DNA from: Beijerinckiaceae bacterium RH AL1
GTDB taxonomy: Bacteria; Pseudomonadota; Alphaproteobacteria; Rhizobiales; Beijerinckiaceae
Length of the DNA stretch: 64,000 nucleotides
Direction of reading: 5' to 3'
NCBI GenBank assembly: GCA_901457705.2
Contig: LR590083.2
Location: forward strand, 1,426,597 to 1,490,596
Shown: in pieces, positions 26,965 to 35,151 of the stretch
How positions within the stretch are numbered: the first letter of the stretch is position 1
How the letters are laid out: each line of letters opens with the position of its first letter
The notes under the pieces: generated by a model
What the model was told of the DNA's origin: nothing
Databases searched by the model: none
The model's input: only the letters and a program-made list of their open reading frames with translations
Program-made: the position numbers and the translations under genes

Positions 26965-28719
26965 ATGGTCGCCGCAACACCTCTTCTCAACGACAGGGCG
27001 CGCGCCGAGGCGGTCGCCGAGGTGTTTCGCGTCGTGGCGATCGGCGTACTCGGCGCGGCGCTGGCAGCGGTCGGCACCAGTGCCATCTTCATCAGGCTCG
27101 GGATCACCGAAGCGTGGCGCGGCGGCCTGTTCGCGGCGTTCATCTGCACCTGCGCGCTCACGCATATCCTGCTGCGCATGGCCTATGTCCGCGATGCCCG
27201 GCGAAGCGAGCGCTGGCGGTTCTGGGGCCGCGCCTTCGTGGCCCTCGCGCTGGTGGAGGGCATCGGCTGGGGCTGGTGCCCGGTCGGGCTCGTCACCAAC
27301 GGCGATCTCGCGGCCGAGCTCATCGCTTTGTTCGTCACGCTCAGCGTCGCCACCGGAGCCATGGTCGCGTTCGGTGCCTACATGCCGGCGTTCCTGGCGC
27401 TGTTCATCCCCGCCACCATCCCGATCGCGGTTCACAACGCGATGAGCCAGAACGCGCTGCTCCACGCGATGTCGTTCCTGCTCGTCATCTACATCGTCGC
27501 CATGGGCGTCGTCGGCATCTCGGCCTCGACGTCGTTCCAGCGGCTGGTGCAGCTGCGGCTGCGCGCCGAGACCCTGGCCGACGAGCTGAGCGACCAGATC
27601 GGCATCGCGGAGGCGGCCAATCGCGCCAAGTCGAGCTTCCTCGCCGCCGCGAGCCACGATCTGCGCCCCCGTGCACGCGCTCGGCCTGCTCGTCGGGGCG
27701 CTGCGCGGCATGGCGCTCCCGCTGGACGCGCGGCGCATCCTCGAGCGCATGGAAGTCTCGACGCAGGCCCTCGACAGCCTGTTCATCGCGCTGCTCGATA
27801 TCTCGCGGCTCGATGCCGGCACGGTCGAGGTGTCGGAGCGCGCCTTCCCGGTCGGCGCGATGCTGGAGCGCATCTGCCGCGACCACGCGAGGGATGCGCA
27901 GGACAAGGGCATCGATCTGGTGCTGGTTCGCGGCACGCTGGCCTGCCGGTCCGATCCGATCCTGATCGAGCGCGTCCTGCGCAACCTCGTCGCGAACGCG
28001 GTGCGCTACACGCAGACCGGCCGTGTGCTCGTCGGCTCGCGTCGGCGCGGCGATCGCGTGTCGATCGAGGTGTGGGACACCGGACCGGCATCGCGGTGGA
28101 GCAGCGCGACCGCATCTTCCAGGAATACTACCAGGTGGGCAACGCCGAGCGCGACCGCTCGAAAGGGCTCGGCCTCGGTCTCGCCATCGTGCGACGCCTC
28201 ACGACCCTGCTCGAGTGCCCGCTCACCCTGCGCTCGACGCCGGGGCGCGGCTCGTGCTTCTCGATCCTCGTCCCGCGCGCCGGCGGGGCCGTCGCGGAGC
28301 CTCAGCCGGCGGCCGAAGCGGAGCCCGCCTTTCCCACGCAGCGCCGCCTGATCGTCGTCATCGAGGACGAGATCGAGATCCGCGCGGCGATGTCGGCGCT
28401 GCTCGAGCGCTGGGGGCACCAGGCGATCACCGCCGAGAACGGGGCCGCCGCCATCGCCCGGCTCGCCGACTGCCCGACCAAGCCCGATCTCATCATCTCC
28501 GATCTGAGGCTGCGCGGCAGCGAGACCGGGCTCAAGGTGATCGAGATGCTGCGCAGCGAGTACAACGAGACGATCCCCGCGATCCTCGTCACCGGCGACA
28601 CCGCGCCGGAGCGCCTCGTCGAGGCGCGCGACAGCGGGCTGCTCATCCTGCACAAGCCTGTCTCGAACGGACGGCTGCGCGCCGCGATCGGCAACTCGCT
28701 CGCCGCCGAGATGGCCTAG
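26965..28719 (+). CDS. Hybrid sensor histidine kinase with two compensating frame breaks
   Basis: Membrane hybrid kinase, about 585 residues when corrected. Residues 20-205 hold about six membrane spans. The phosphoacceptor is in SSFLAAASHDLR, the kinase core in RNLVANAVRYTQTGRVLVG, KGLGLGLAIVRRL and STPGRGSCFSILVP, and a receiver domain (VVIEDEIEIRAAM, ISDLRLRG, HKPVSNGRLR) ends the protein. The frame slips twice: near 27665 two bases are missing after SHDLR (expected QPVHALGLLVGAL), and near 28093 one is missing in VWDTG-GIAVEQRDR. Together they restore the frame, so the long open frame is deceptive between them (about 143 codons). Its stop shares bases with the facing regulator gene. Confidence 0.8.
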   Translation: MVAATPLLNDRARAEAVAEVFRVVAIGVLGAALAAVGTSAIFIRLGITEAWRGGLFAAFICTCALTHILLRMAYVRDARRSERWRFWGRAFVALALVEGIGWGWCPVGLVTNGDLAAELIALFVTLSVATGAMVAFGAYMPAFLALFIPATIPIAVHNAMSQNALLHAMSFLLVIYIVAMGVVGISASTSFQRLVQLRLRAETLADELSDQIGIAEAANRAKSSFLAAASHDLRPRARARPARRGAARHGAPAGRAAHPRAHGSLDAGPRQPVHRAARYLAARCRHGRGVGARLPGRRDAGAHLPRPREGCAGQGHRSGAGSRHAGLPVRSDPDRARPAQPRRERGALHADRPCARRLASARRSRVDRGVGHRTGIAVEQRDRIFQEYYQVGNAERDRSKGLGLGLAIVRRLTTLLECPLTLRSTPGRGSCFSILVPRAGGAVAEPQPAAEAEPAFPTQRRLIVVIEDEIEIRAAMSALLERWGHQAITAENGAAAIARLADCPTKPDLIISDLRLRGSETGLKVIEMLRSEYNETIPAILVTGDTAPERLVEARDSGLLILHKPVSNGRLRAAIGNSLAAEMA

Positions 28720-29341
28720 ATCAGGCCGGCCGCGCGTCCGGCGCTGGCGGCCTGCGTGCGGTTCACCACCCGGAGCGCGCGGAAGATCGCGGTGACATGC
28801 GCCTTCACCGTCTTCTCGGAGAGCTCGAGCCGCGTGGCGATCGTCTTGTTCGGCAGCCCTTCCGCCAGCAAGCAGAGAACGTCGATCTGCCGGCGGGTGA
28901 GCGCGTCGCTGATCTCGGGCGCGACGCCCTCGTTGCCGGGACCGCCGGCGAGGATCAGCGGCGGCACGTAGATGTCGCCGTTCAGCACGAGGTTGATGGC
29001 CGAGAGAAGCACCTGGGGGCTCGCCGACTTCGGCACGTAGCCGAGCGCGCCCATGGCCAGCGCGCGGCGCACATCCTTTGGGTCCTCGGACGAGGAGAGC
29101 ACGATGATCGGCAGGTCGCGACGGGCGCGCCCGAACTCGGCGATCGCCGGGAAGCCGCCGCCGCTCTCGGCATGAAGAGATCGAGCATGAGCACGTCGAT
29201 CTCGGGATGCGCTGCGATCAGCTGCAGGCCCTCCGCGACGTTGCCCGCCTGATGGACGATCGTCTCCTCGCCGACATGCTGCAGCAGCATGGCGAAGCCG
29301 TCGCGAAACACCGGATGGTCGTCGACGATCAGGATGTTCAT
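28716..29341 (-). CDS. NarL/FixJ-type response regulator, frame break near 29165
   Basis: Two-domain regulator, about 208 residues when corrected. The receiver begins MNILIVDDHPVFRDGFAMLL with the acidic pocket and has the phosphorylated Asp in VLMLDLFMP. The LuxR-type helix-turn-helix reads LTRRQIDVLCLLAEGLPNKTIA and SEKTVKAHVTAIFRAL. After MP the frame shifts; inserting one base near 29165 joins it to ESGGGFPAIAEFGRARRDLP. The corrected length is a whole number of codons. Its stop overlaps the kinase stop within CCTAG. It probably acts with that kinase, an inference from facing genes and matching class. ATG 29341 is chosen over the GTG at 29350. Confidence 0.8.
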
Positions 29342-29426
29342 GGCCCGCACTATCCCGCCCCGCGTGGGAAAATAGCAAGCCGGCGAGTGGTCCCGAGACC
29401 TTTGGCGGGCGGAGGCTAGCTGCCGC

Positions 29427-30452
29427 TCACGAGTCCTGCGGAACGAGGGTCGCCGCCGCGGTGTCGTCTACCGTGTCGCCTGCGGCGATGGCAGCCGCCG
29501 CGCGCCGCGCGCGACGTCGCCGTGCCCGCTCGATCGAGCGTTGGTAGCCGAGCGCGATCCGCGCGAAGAGGTGCGGGCGCGTCAGCGGAAAGAAATGCCC
29601 GACGTCGGGAATGACCTGCAGGCGCGCGCGGCGGCAGAGGCTGACCAGCGCCTCGGCCGAGCGCGCGCAGCTCGAGTGGGCGCCGTAAACGAGCAGCATC
29701 GGCAGCTCGATCCGCGCGACGTCCTCGAGCAGCAGCGTCGCGGCATCGGTCATCTCGCGATAGGCGTGCGTCGTGTCGACGAGCTTCAGCCATTTGCGCG
29801 CCGTGCGGCGGCCCGAGAACAGGCCGCGGGCGCCGGGCATGATCTCGCCGATCGCCGCCATCGGCTCGTCGCTGGCGATGCGCAGGCGCGCCAGCTCGAC
29901 CAGCACCTGGACCGAGACGTCGTAGCGGTCGTCGGCGAGCGTCAGGCCGGCATCGCGCAGCCGCTGCACGCGCGGGCTCGCCTCGTCGGGAAGACGCGGC
30001 GGCTCGACGGCCCAGAGCCGCACGTCGGCGAGAACGAGGCTCTTCACGCGCTCGGGATGCGCGATGGCGAAGGCCAGCGCGACGCTGCCGCCGAAGCTGT
30101 GCGCGACAAGATGCGCGCGCTCGATGCCGAGGTGGTCGAGCAACTCCTCGAGCACGCCGGCGAGCGCGGCCGGCGAGTAGCCGGTCTCCGGCATCTCGCT
30201 GTCGCCGTGGCCCGGCAGGTCGAACAGGGTGACGCGGCCGAAGCGGCGGAAATGCTCGACGGCCGTCGCGTACCAGAAGCCGAGATTGGCGCCGAGGCCG
30301 TGCACCATGACGACGTCGTCGGGCGGCCGGCGGCCGAGCTGCGGGATCTGCACGATGCCGATGCGCCCGCAGGACAGCGTCACCGGTCCCGGCGGCGCGC
30401 TTCCAAGACCGACGGCGCCCATGCCTCCGGTGCCGGTGTCGGCGGCCTTCAT
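29427..30452 (-). CDS. Alpha/beta-fold hydrolase, last gene of the ACP operon
   Basis: A 341-residue alpha/beta hydrolase. VVMVHGLGANLGFWYATAVEH is the oxyanion region (shown in part), LFDLPGHGDSEMP the following strand, LVAHSFGGSVALAFAIAHPE carries the nucleophilic Ser elbow, and IPDVGHFFPLTRP the catalytic His. The acid is in LLVYGAHSS. A 30-residue N-terminal tail and a basic C-terminal tail (RARRRRARRAA) are extra. The start overlaps the phosphodiesterase stop as TGATG. In company with an acyl carrier protein it might be a thioesterase or acyltransferase, but no such activity can be read from sequence. Confidence 0.85.
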   Translation of the reverse strand: MKAADTGTGGMGAVGLGSAPPGPVTLSCGRIGIVQIPQLGRRPPDDVVMVHGLGANLGFWYATAVEHFRRFGRVTLFDLPGHGDSEMPETGYSPAALAGVLEELLDHLGIERAHLVAHSFGGSVALAFAIAHPERVKSLVLADVRLWAVEPPRLPDEASPRVQRLRDAGLTLADDRYDVSVQVLVELARLRIASDEPMAAIGEIMPGARGLFSGRRTARKWLKLVDTTHAYREMTDAATLLLEDVARIELPMLLVYGAHSSCARSAEALVSLCRRARLQVIPDVGHFFPLTRPHLFARIALGYQRSIERARRRRARRAAAAIAAGDTVDDTAAATLVPQDS

Positions 30453-32047
30453 CACGCGTCGAGGTAGCCGAGCGCGCGCATCTGCTCGAGGATCTTCTCG
30501 CGCTCGGCGTCCGACGGCGTGCCGTCGTCGGCGCCGCGGTCGACGGCATGCGCGGCCTCGCCGGTCGCGAGCGGGCGCGCCGCCCACTCGTCCGCAGTGA
30601 AGAGATGGCGCGGCACCTCGCCCTCGAAGTCCGAGGGAACGGCGAGGCCGAGGCTGTGCAGCAGGATCGACGGCACGTCGATGAGCTGGATCAGCTCGCG
30701 GGTCTGGTCCTGCGCGACGCCGGGGCCGGCGGCGATGAAGATCCCGTCGGGGTGGTGCGTGCCGGCGGGATAGGCGCGCGCGGCGACGACGGGCGTCTTG
30801 TCGCGCACCGAGACGAAGCCGAAGTCGTTGAGCATCAGCGTGAGGTCCGGCGCATCGTCCATCGCGGGGCCGGGGAAGGCCTCCTCGCGCGTCAGGATCT
30901 CGGTGATGATCGTCTCGCCATTCGGCCCGCGCAGGGCTTTGAGATCGGCGATCAGCTTGTCGCGGAAGGCGTCGTACTCGTGCGGCGCGATGCCGGGCTG
31001 GCCCGGCTCCCTGGCGACGCGGATGCGGATGCCGTTCGACGAGGGGGTCGGGCAGAAGGCCTTGGTCTTCTCCCAGTCGAGGAAGGCGAAGTTGACGTCG
31101 ACGCGCCGCTTGGCCTCGTCGCTGCCGTCGTCGACCGCCCAGGTGAGGTAGCCGAGCTCGCCGAGATAGCGGTTGATCCGCACGACCTGCGCGGTGCCGG
31201 CGAAGCCATGATCGGAGGCGATGAACACCTGCGCCTCCGGCCCGGCGATCTCGACGAGGCGGCCGATGTAGTCGTCGAGACGGCGGTAGTAGCCGAGCGT
31301 CAGCTCGCGCAGCCGCTTGTGGTCGGCCGACGGGTTCTTCGGCTGCAGCGCGGGCTCCAGCACATGCCAGAGCTGGTGCTGCAGCTTGTCGGTGCCGTCG
31401 AACATCACCGCGAACAGGTCGGGCCTGTCCTCGGCGAGCATGGTCTCGGCGACCTTGAACCACTGCTCCTCGCGCAGCCGGTGAGCGTGCACCCAGGCCT
31501 CGAGGTCGGCGACCGACATGTCGTCGCCGATCTGGTCCTCGCGCTTGAAGTCCCAGGCGAGCTCCTTCGCGTCGAAGCCGGGGATCGCCTTCAGCCGGTC
31601 GTAGAGATGCGGCGGCGTCATGTTGCGGCGCAGGTGCTTCCACGAAACGAAGCCCGAGACGATGGCGCCGTTGATCGTCTCCGGCGGCGACATCATCGGG
31701 AAGTTCAGCGACACGACGCGCTTGTCCTGCCGGCTGGCGATCGACCAGATCGTCTCGCAGCGGTTGTCGGTGGCAGACGCCAGCGTCCACAGGCAGTCGT
31801 GGCCGCGGTCCTCGACGCGCACGAAGTCGAAGATGCCGTGGTTGCCCGGCGTGCGGCCCGTCATCATCGTCGTCCAGGCGGGCGGCGTCAGCGGGTGCCG
31901 GGTCGAGCGCAGCGGCGCCTGAAAGCCCTCGCGCATCAGGCGCGCGAGGTGCGGCATCACCACGCCTTCCCCGGGCTGCTCGCGCGTAAAAGCGTCGAAC
32001 AGCGTGAAGGTCGCACCGTCGAGGCCGATGAACAGGGTCTTCGTCAT
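30452..32047 (-). CDS. Type I phosphodiesterase / nucleotide pyrophosphatase-like protein
   Basis: A 531-residue alkaline-phosphatase-superfamily enzyme without signal peptide. TLFIGLDGATFTLFDAF carries the first metal Asp; LTPPAWTTMMTGRTPGNHGI holds the Thr nucleophile; VMFDGTDKLQHQLW and FIASDHGFAGTAQ provide the metal-binding Asp/His sets; ARAYPAGTHHPDGIFIAAG the last His. Relatives cleave phosphodiesters or pyrophosphates, and some transfer or remove lipid head groups. Start ATG overlaps the acyl carrier protein stop as ATGA, so the two are tightly coupled. It ends one base into the hydrolase gene. A substrate tethered to the carrier protein is a plausible idea but not shown. Confidence 0.85.
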   Translation of the reverse strand: MTKTLFIGLDGATFTLFDAFTREQPGEGVVMPHLARLMREGFQAPLRSTRHPLTPPAWTTMMTGRTPGNHGIFDFVRVEDRGHDCLWTLASATDNRCETIWSIASRQDKRVVSLNFPMMSPPETINGAIVSGFVSWKHLRRNMTPPHLYDRLKAIPGFDAKELAWDFKREDQIGDDMSVADLEAWVHAHRLREEQWFKVAETMLAEDRPDLFAVMFDGTDKLQHQLWHVLEPALQPKNPSADHKRLRELTLGYYRRLDDYIGRLVEIAGPEAQVFIASDHGFAGTAQVVRINRYLGELGYLTWAVDDGSDEAKRRVDVNFAFLDWEKTKAFCPTPSSNGIRIRVAREPGQPGIAPHEYDAFRDKLIADLKALRGPNGETIITEILTREEAFPGPAMDDAPDLTLMLNDFGFVSVRDKTPVVAARAYPAGTHHPDGIFIAAGPGVAQDQTRELIQLIDVPSILLHSLGLAVPSDFEGEVPRHLFTADEWAARPLATGEAAHAVDRGADDGTPSDAEREKILEQMRALGYLDA

Positions 32048-32367
32048 GCCTGCCTCTTCTCCTTCACGACGCGGGTCTCGACGCGCTCGACGATCTGGTC
32101 GACCGTGAGGTCGTCGACGTAGCGGCCGTCGGCGACGAGCATCTCGACGAGCGTGCCGCCCTTCAGCTTGAACGCGCGCTCGAGCGCGGCGACCATCTGG
32201 ATGAGGTCGATCGACTCGAAGCCGAGGTCGGCGACGACCTTGGTCCCACCTTCTATCGGCGCCTCGATGTCCCAATCCTGAACGAGATCGTCGAGCGTTG
32301 CGATGACCGTCTTCTCGATCGTGTCGTGATCCGCCGCGACGCCGGCGTTTCGTGTGTCGTCCATCAT
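32044..32367 (-). CDS. Acyl carrier protein
   Basis: A 107-residue carrier protein with a 25-residue N-terminal extension. The phosphopantetheine site is in VVADLGFESIDLIQMVAALE (Ser about 65), and the following helix KLKGGTLVEMLV and DDLTVDQIVERVETRV complete the four-helix fold. It is not the housekeeping AcpP, whose site reads GADSLDTVE. ATGs at 32367 and 32364 are both possible beside AGAGG. Position first in a coupled trio with a phosphodiesterase and a hydrolase marks it as a dedicated carrier. No ketosynthase or acyl-activating enzyme is nearby. Confidence 0.9.
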   Translation of the reverse strand: MMDDTRNAGVAADHDTIEKTVIATLDDLVQDWDIEAPIEGGTKVVADLGFESIDLIQMVAALERAFKLKGGTLVEMLVADGRYVDDLTVDQIVERVETRVVKEKRQA

Positions 32368-32411
32368 CCTCTGACTCGAATCGATCCTCGTGCTCGGGCT
32401 TTCTCCCGCGC

Positions 32412-33461
32412 CTATTGCGAAACCTTGGGGTGGGCGGCGAAGAACGCCCAGATCTTCGGCGCGGCGTCCTGCGGCCAGGGATGGCCCTCGCCGGCGAGGA
32501 CGCACATCTCCACGGGCGCCTTGCAGCCGGAGTAGCTCTCGCACGTGGCGATGCCTTCCGTCTTGCTGGTCGGCGTCGCCGCGCAGGCATCGAAGCGGCT
32601 CCACGCCGCCACGCCCTTGGACGGCGCCGGCCAGTCGCGACCCTCGCGTGTCATCCGCCCGCGTCCGCCGCGCAGCGGGATGCGATCGTCCGCCGCGCCC
32701 TGGATGTGGAGGACGGCGACGGGGCTCGTCGGATGGCAGGCGGGCTCGACCATCGTCGCCGACACCGGCGCGATCGCCGCGAACGTGCCCGACATCTCGC
32801 AGGCGAGACGATAGGCGAAGACGCCGCCCATCGAATGCCCGGCGGCATAGATGCGGGTCGGGTCGATCTGCACGTTCGCGCCGAGATCCTTCAGGACGGC
32901 GTCGACATAGGCGACGTCGTCCGAGCCGCTGACGGTCTGCGCGCCGCCGATGTTCCAGGTCCCGCCGCGGCCGGACGGCGATGCCGACCCCTCGGGGTAG
33001 ACCACGACGAAGCCGTTCTGGTCGGCGACCTCGTCCATGTTCGACTTGCGCGCGATGCCCTGCGGACGCCCGCCGCCGCCGTGGAAGACGAAGACCACGG
33101 GGGCGGGATGGCCGACGTTCTGCGGGACGTGGACGTAGTAGGCCCGCTGGACGCCGTTCACGGAGACCTCGTGCTCTGTCATGTCGGCCGCGCCGCCACC
33201 CTCGTCGTCCATGCCGCCGCGCCGGCCGCCGCCGCGCATGCGACCGCCCATCCCGGGACCGTCGTCCGGGCCCACGCCGCCCGGCCCATCATCGGGGCCC
33301 ATGTCTCCGGGTCCCATGCTAGGACCGCCGGGCCCCATGCCGTAGGGGCCGGGGCCGTCCATGCCTTGCGCCTGCGCCGCCGTCAGCGTCGTCGCGGCGA
33401 TGAGGCCGGCGACGGCAGCGCCGATCAGCCCGTGGTGCCAGGTGAAACGGCGTCGGCTCAC
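32412..33461 (-). CDS. Secreted PHB-depolymerase-family esterase (LpqC type)
   Basis: A 349-residue exported alpha/beta hydrolase. A signal peptide (about residues 1-31, GLIGAAVAGLIAATTLTAAQAQ region) is followed by a Gly/Met/Pro/Asp-rich low-complexity stretch (33-88). The catalytic domain starts at TEHEVSVNGVQRAYYVHVP: oxyanion VFVFHGGGG, nucleophile IYAAGHSMGGVFAYRLACE, His in AGEGHPWPQDA. The class covers short-chain PHB depolymerases and feruloyl esterases. It overlaps the upstream gene as ATGA and precedes the ACP gene by 44 bases, so a five-gene transcript from 34138 to 29427 is possible. Confidence 0.88.
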   Translation of the reverse strand: MSRRRFTWHHGLIGAAVAGLIAATTLTAAQAQGMDGPGPYGMGPGGPSMGPGDMGPDDGPGGVGPDDGPGMGGRMRGGGRRGGMDDEGGGAADMTEHEVSVNGVQRAYYVHVPQNVGHPAPVVFVFHGGGGRPQGIARKSNMDEVADQNGFVVVYPEGSASPSGRGGTWNIGGAQTVSGSDDVAYVDAVLKDLGANVQIDPTRIYAAGHSMGGVFAYRLACEMSGTFAAIAPVSATMVEPACHPTSPVAVLHIQGAADDRIPLRGGRGRMTREGRDWPAPSKGVAAWSRFDACAATPTSKTEGIATCESYSGCKAPVEMCVLAGEGHPWPQDAAPKIWAFFAAHPKVSQ

Positions 33462-34138
33462 CTGGGACCTCCTTCGAGTGCGAGCCCGGCAGGTTCGGCG
33501 CTGGCCTCGTCTCGTGTCAACGGCAGGGGCGGCGCAACCTTACGCCGGCGCACGGCGCGAGCCGCCTGAAAACGCTCCCAGCCGCCCGTCTCGATCTCCT
33601 CGAGGTGGCGCGCCAAGACCTGCAGCCGGTCGAAGCCGACCCCGCGCACCGTCCGGATGCCGAGCGGCACAGGGCGCTTCAGGTACCGGTCGGCCCGCTG
33701 AAGGAAGCGCCGCCAGGCGCCGCCGCCTTGCTTCTTGCGACGCGTGTTCAGGTGGGCGAGGAGCCGCTCGACACCCGCTTCCGTGAAGCTTGTCCCCGCA
33801 ACATCAGGAGATTCGTCCTGGTCCTGGCGCTGGAGCATCGCCAGCAGGCGCCGCGCGGCCGCAGGGCTCCGATCGGGCGACGGTTTCCTCGGCTTTTTCT
33901 CGGGCTTTTCCTTGGTCTTTTCATCGGGCTCTGCCGCCTCAGGCGGCGCGGCCTCGGCTTTAGCCTTCGCGTCAGCCCTGGCCTTGCGGCGGCGGACCCG
34001 GCGCGGCTTCGCTGGCACCACGACGACGCCGTCGCGCACCGCGACGAGGCCGTCGGCGATCGCGCCCTCGTTCAAGGCGGCGAGCTCATTCCGCAGCGAT
34101 TCGAAATGGGTCGTATCGTAGCCGATCTCGGCTGGCAT
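33458..34138 (-). CDS. Basic protein of unknown function, low-complexity centre
   Basis: 226 residues, not recognised. N-terminal 40 residues (MPAEIGYDTTHFESLRNELAAL...) look folded; residues 42-100 are Lys/Arg/Ala/Pro/Glu-rich and surely disordered (RRVRRRKARADAKAKAE, EKTKEKPEKKPRKPSP); residues 115-200 are predicted helical with many Arg, including RRKKQGGGAWRRFLQRADRYL. No signal peptide. Strong positive charge suggests nucleic acid or membrane-surface contact, nothing more. Its stop overlaps the esterase start as ATGA, so it is translated with it. Codon composition matches the neighbours, so I accept it as real. Confidence 0.65.
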   Translation of the reverse strand: MPAEIGYDTTHFESLRNELAALNEGAIADGLVAVRDGVVVVPAKPRRVRRRKARADAKAKAEAAPPEAAEPDEKTKEKPEKKPRKPSPDRSPAAARRLLAMLQRQDQDESPDVAGTSFTEAGVERLLAHLNTRRKKQGGGAWRRFLQRADRYLKRPVPLGIRTVRGVGFDRLQVLARHLEEIETGGWERFQAARAVRRRKVAPPLPLTRDEASAEPAGLALEGGPR

Positions 34139-34299
34139 CCCGTGGTCCCTGAGGCGATTTGCCTGGCGGCCCGCCCACTATCAGAGAGCAAGGTCCGCCG
34201 CTAATCCCTTTCTAAACAGGCGAAAACGCGGCCGAAACCCACATGCACCCACTGGTCTGGGGAATTGCCGGCGCCGGGCCCCTCCTGTAATCGGCTTGC

Positions 34300-35148
34300 A
34301 TGCCGGCAAACCACCTTGTCTTCCTGGTCCTCGACAGCTGTCGATTCGACAGCTTCATGCGGGCCCGCAAACCCAACATCGACCGGCTCGGGCAGGCCCA
34401 GCAGCGCTTCAGCTTCGCGTCCTGGACGGCGCCGTCGCACTTCACCTTCCTGATGGGGCAGGTGCCGCACACCAGCCCGAAGCACGTCTTCGCGTCCGAG
34501 GTTTATAAGGCGCAATTCGCCGAATGGGTCGATCGGCTCGGCATTCCTGACCTGTCGTTCAAGACCTTCATCCCGGAGCTCTGCTTGGCCGGCGTCTTGA
34601 AGAAGCACCACTACCACACGGCCGCCCGCGTCTCGATGCCGGTGCTCAACCCCTATTCGGGCCTGACGCGCGGCTTCGACGACTACAAGCTGATGGGCAA
34701 CCACAACGACTTCGCCGGCATGGTGCGCGACGTCGACTTCTCGAAGAGCGACCGCTGCTTCCGCTTCTTCAATCTCGGCGAGACGCACTACCCGTACATG
34801 CTCGACGGCGCGAGCCTGCCGAAGATCTCGGGCCTGCACGGCGTCGCCCGCGACATGGACAAGGTGATGTCGGACAAGGTGATGGCGCACACCGGCGACG
34901 GACCGGAGCAGGAGCCGGAGTTCTTCGCCGCCGAGACGATGCGCGACCTGCACGACCAGCAGGTGCGCTGCGTCGAGTACGTCGACAACCTCATCGGCGA
35001 GCTGTTCGAGAAGGCGCCGGCCAACACGCATTTCATCGTGACGGCCGACCATGGCGAGCTGTTCGGCGAAGAGGGGTTCTTCGGCCACGGGCCGGTGATG
35101 CACCGCAAGGTGTTCGAGGTGCCGTTCGTGGAAGGCCGCAAGCCCTAA
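34300..35148 (+). CDS. Alkaline-phosphatase-superfamily (sulfatase-like) hydrolase
   Basis: A 282-residue cytoplasmic enzyme. LVFLVLDSCRFDSF holds the first metal Asp pair; ASWTAPSHFTFLMG is at the nucleophile position; FIVTADHGELFGEEGFFGHG supplies the Asp-His metal ligands and is classic for the sulfatase/phosphoethanolamine transferase group. At the place of the formylglycine Cys/Ser the sequence reads T-A-P-S-H, so a sulfatase activity is unlikely and a Thr-using phospho- or transferase is more plausible. No signal or spans. It stands alone; upstream 34139-34299 shows no gene. Start ATG 34300 lies directly before the first strand. Confidence 0.82.
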   Translation: MPANHLVFLVLDSCRFDSFMRARKPNIDRLGQAQQRFSFASWTAPSHFTFLMGQVPHTSPKHVFASEVYKAQFAEWVDRLGIPDLSFKTFIPELCLAGVLKKHHYHTAARVSMPVLNPYSGLTRGFDDYKLMGNHNDFAGMVRDVDFSKSDRCFRFFNLGETHYPYMLDGASLPKISGLHGVARDMDKVMSDKVMAHTGDGPEQEPEFFAAETMRDLHDQQVRCVEYVDNLIGELFEKAPANTHFIVTADHGELFGEEGFFGHGPVMHRKVFEVPFVEGRKP

Positions 35149-35151
35149 GGG

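Noticed and set aside
30452..32590. 712-codon frame as a single long phosphodiesterase
   Set aside because: The first 180 codons lie out of frame over the acyl carrier protein gene and are Arg-rich nonsense; the true start is the ATG at 32047 in ATGA overlap.
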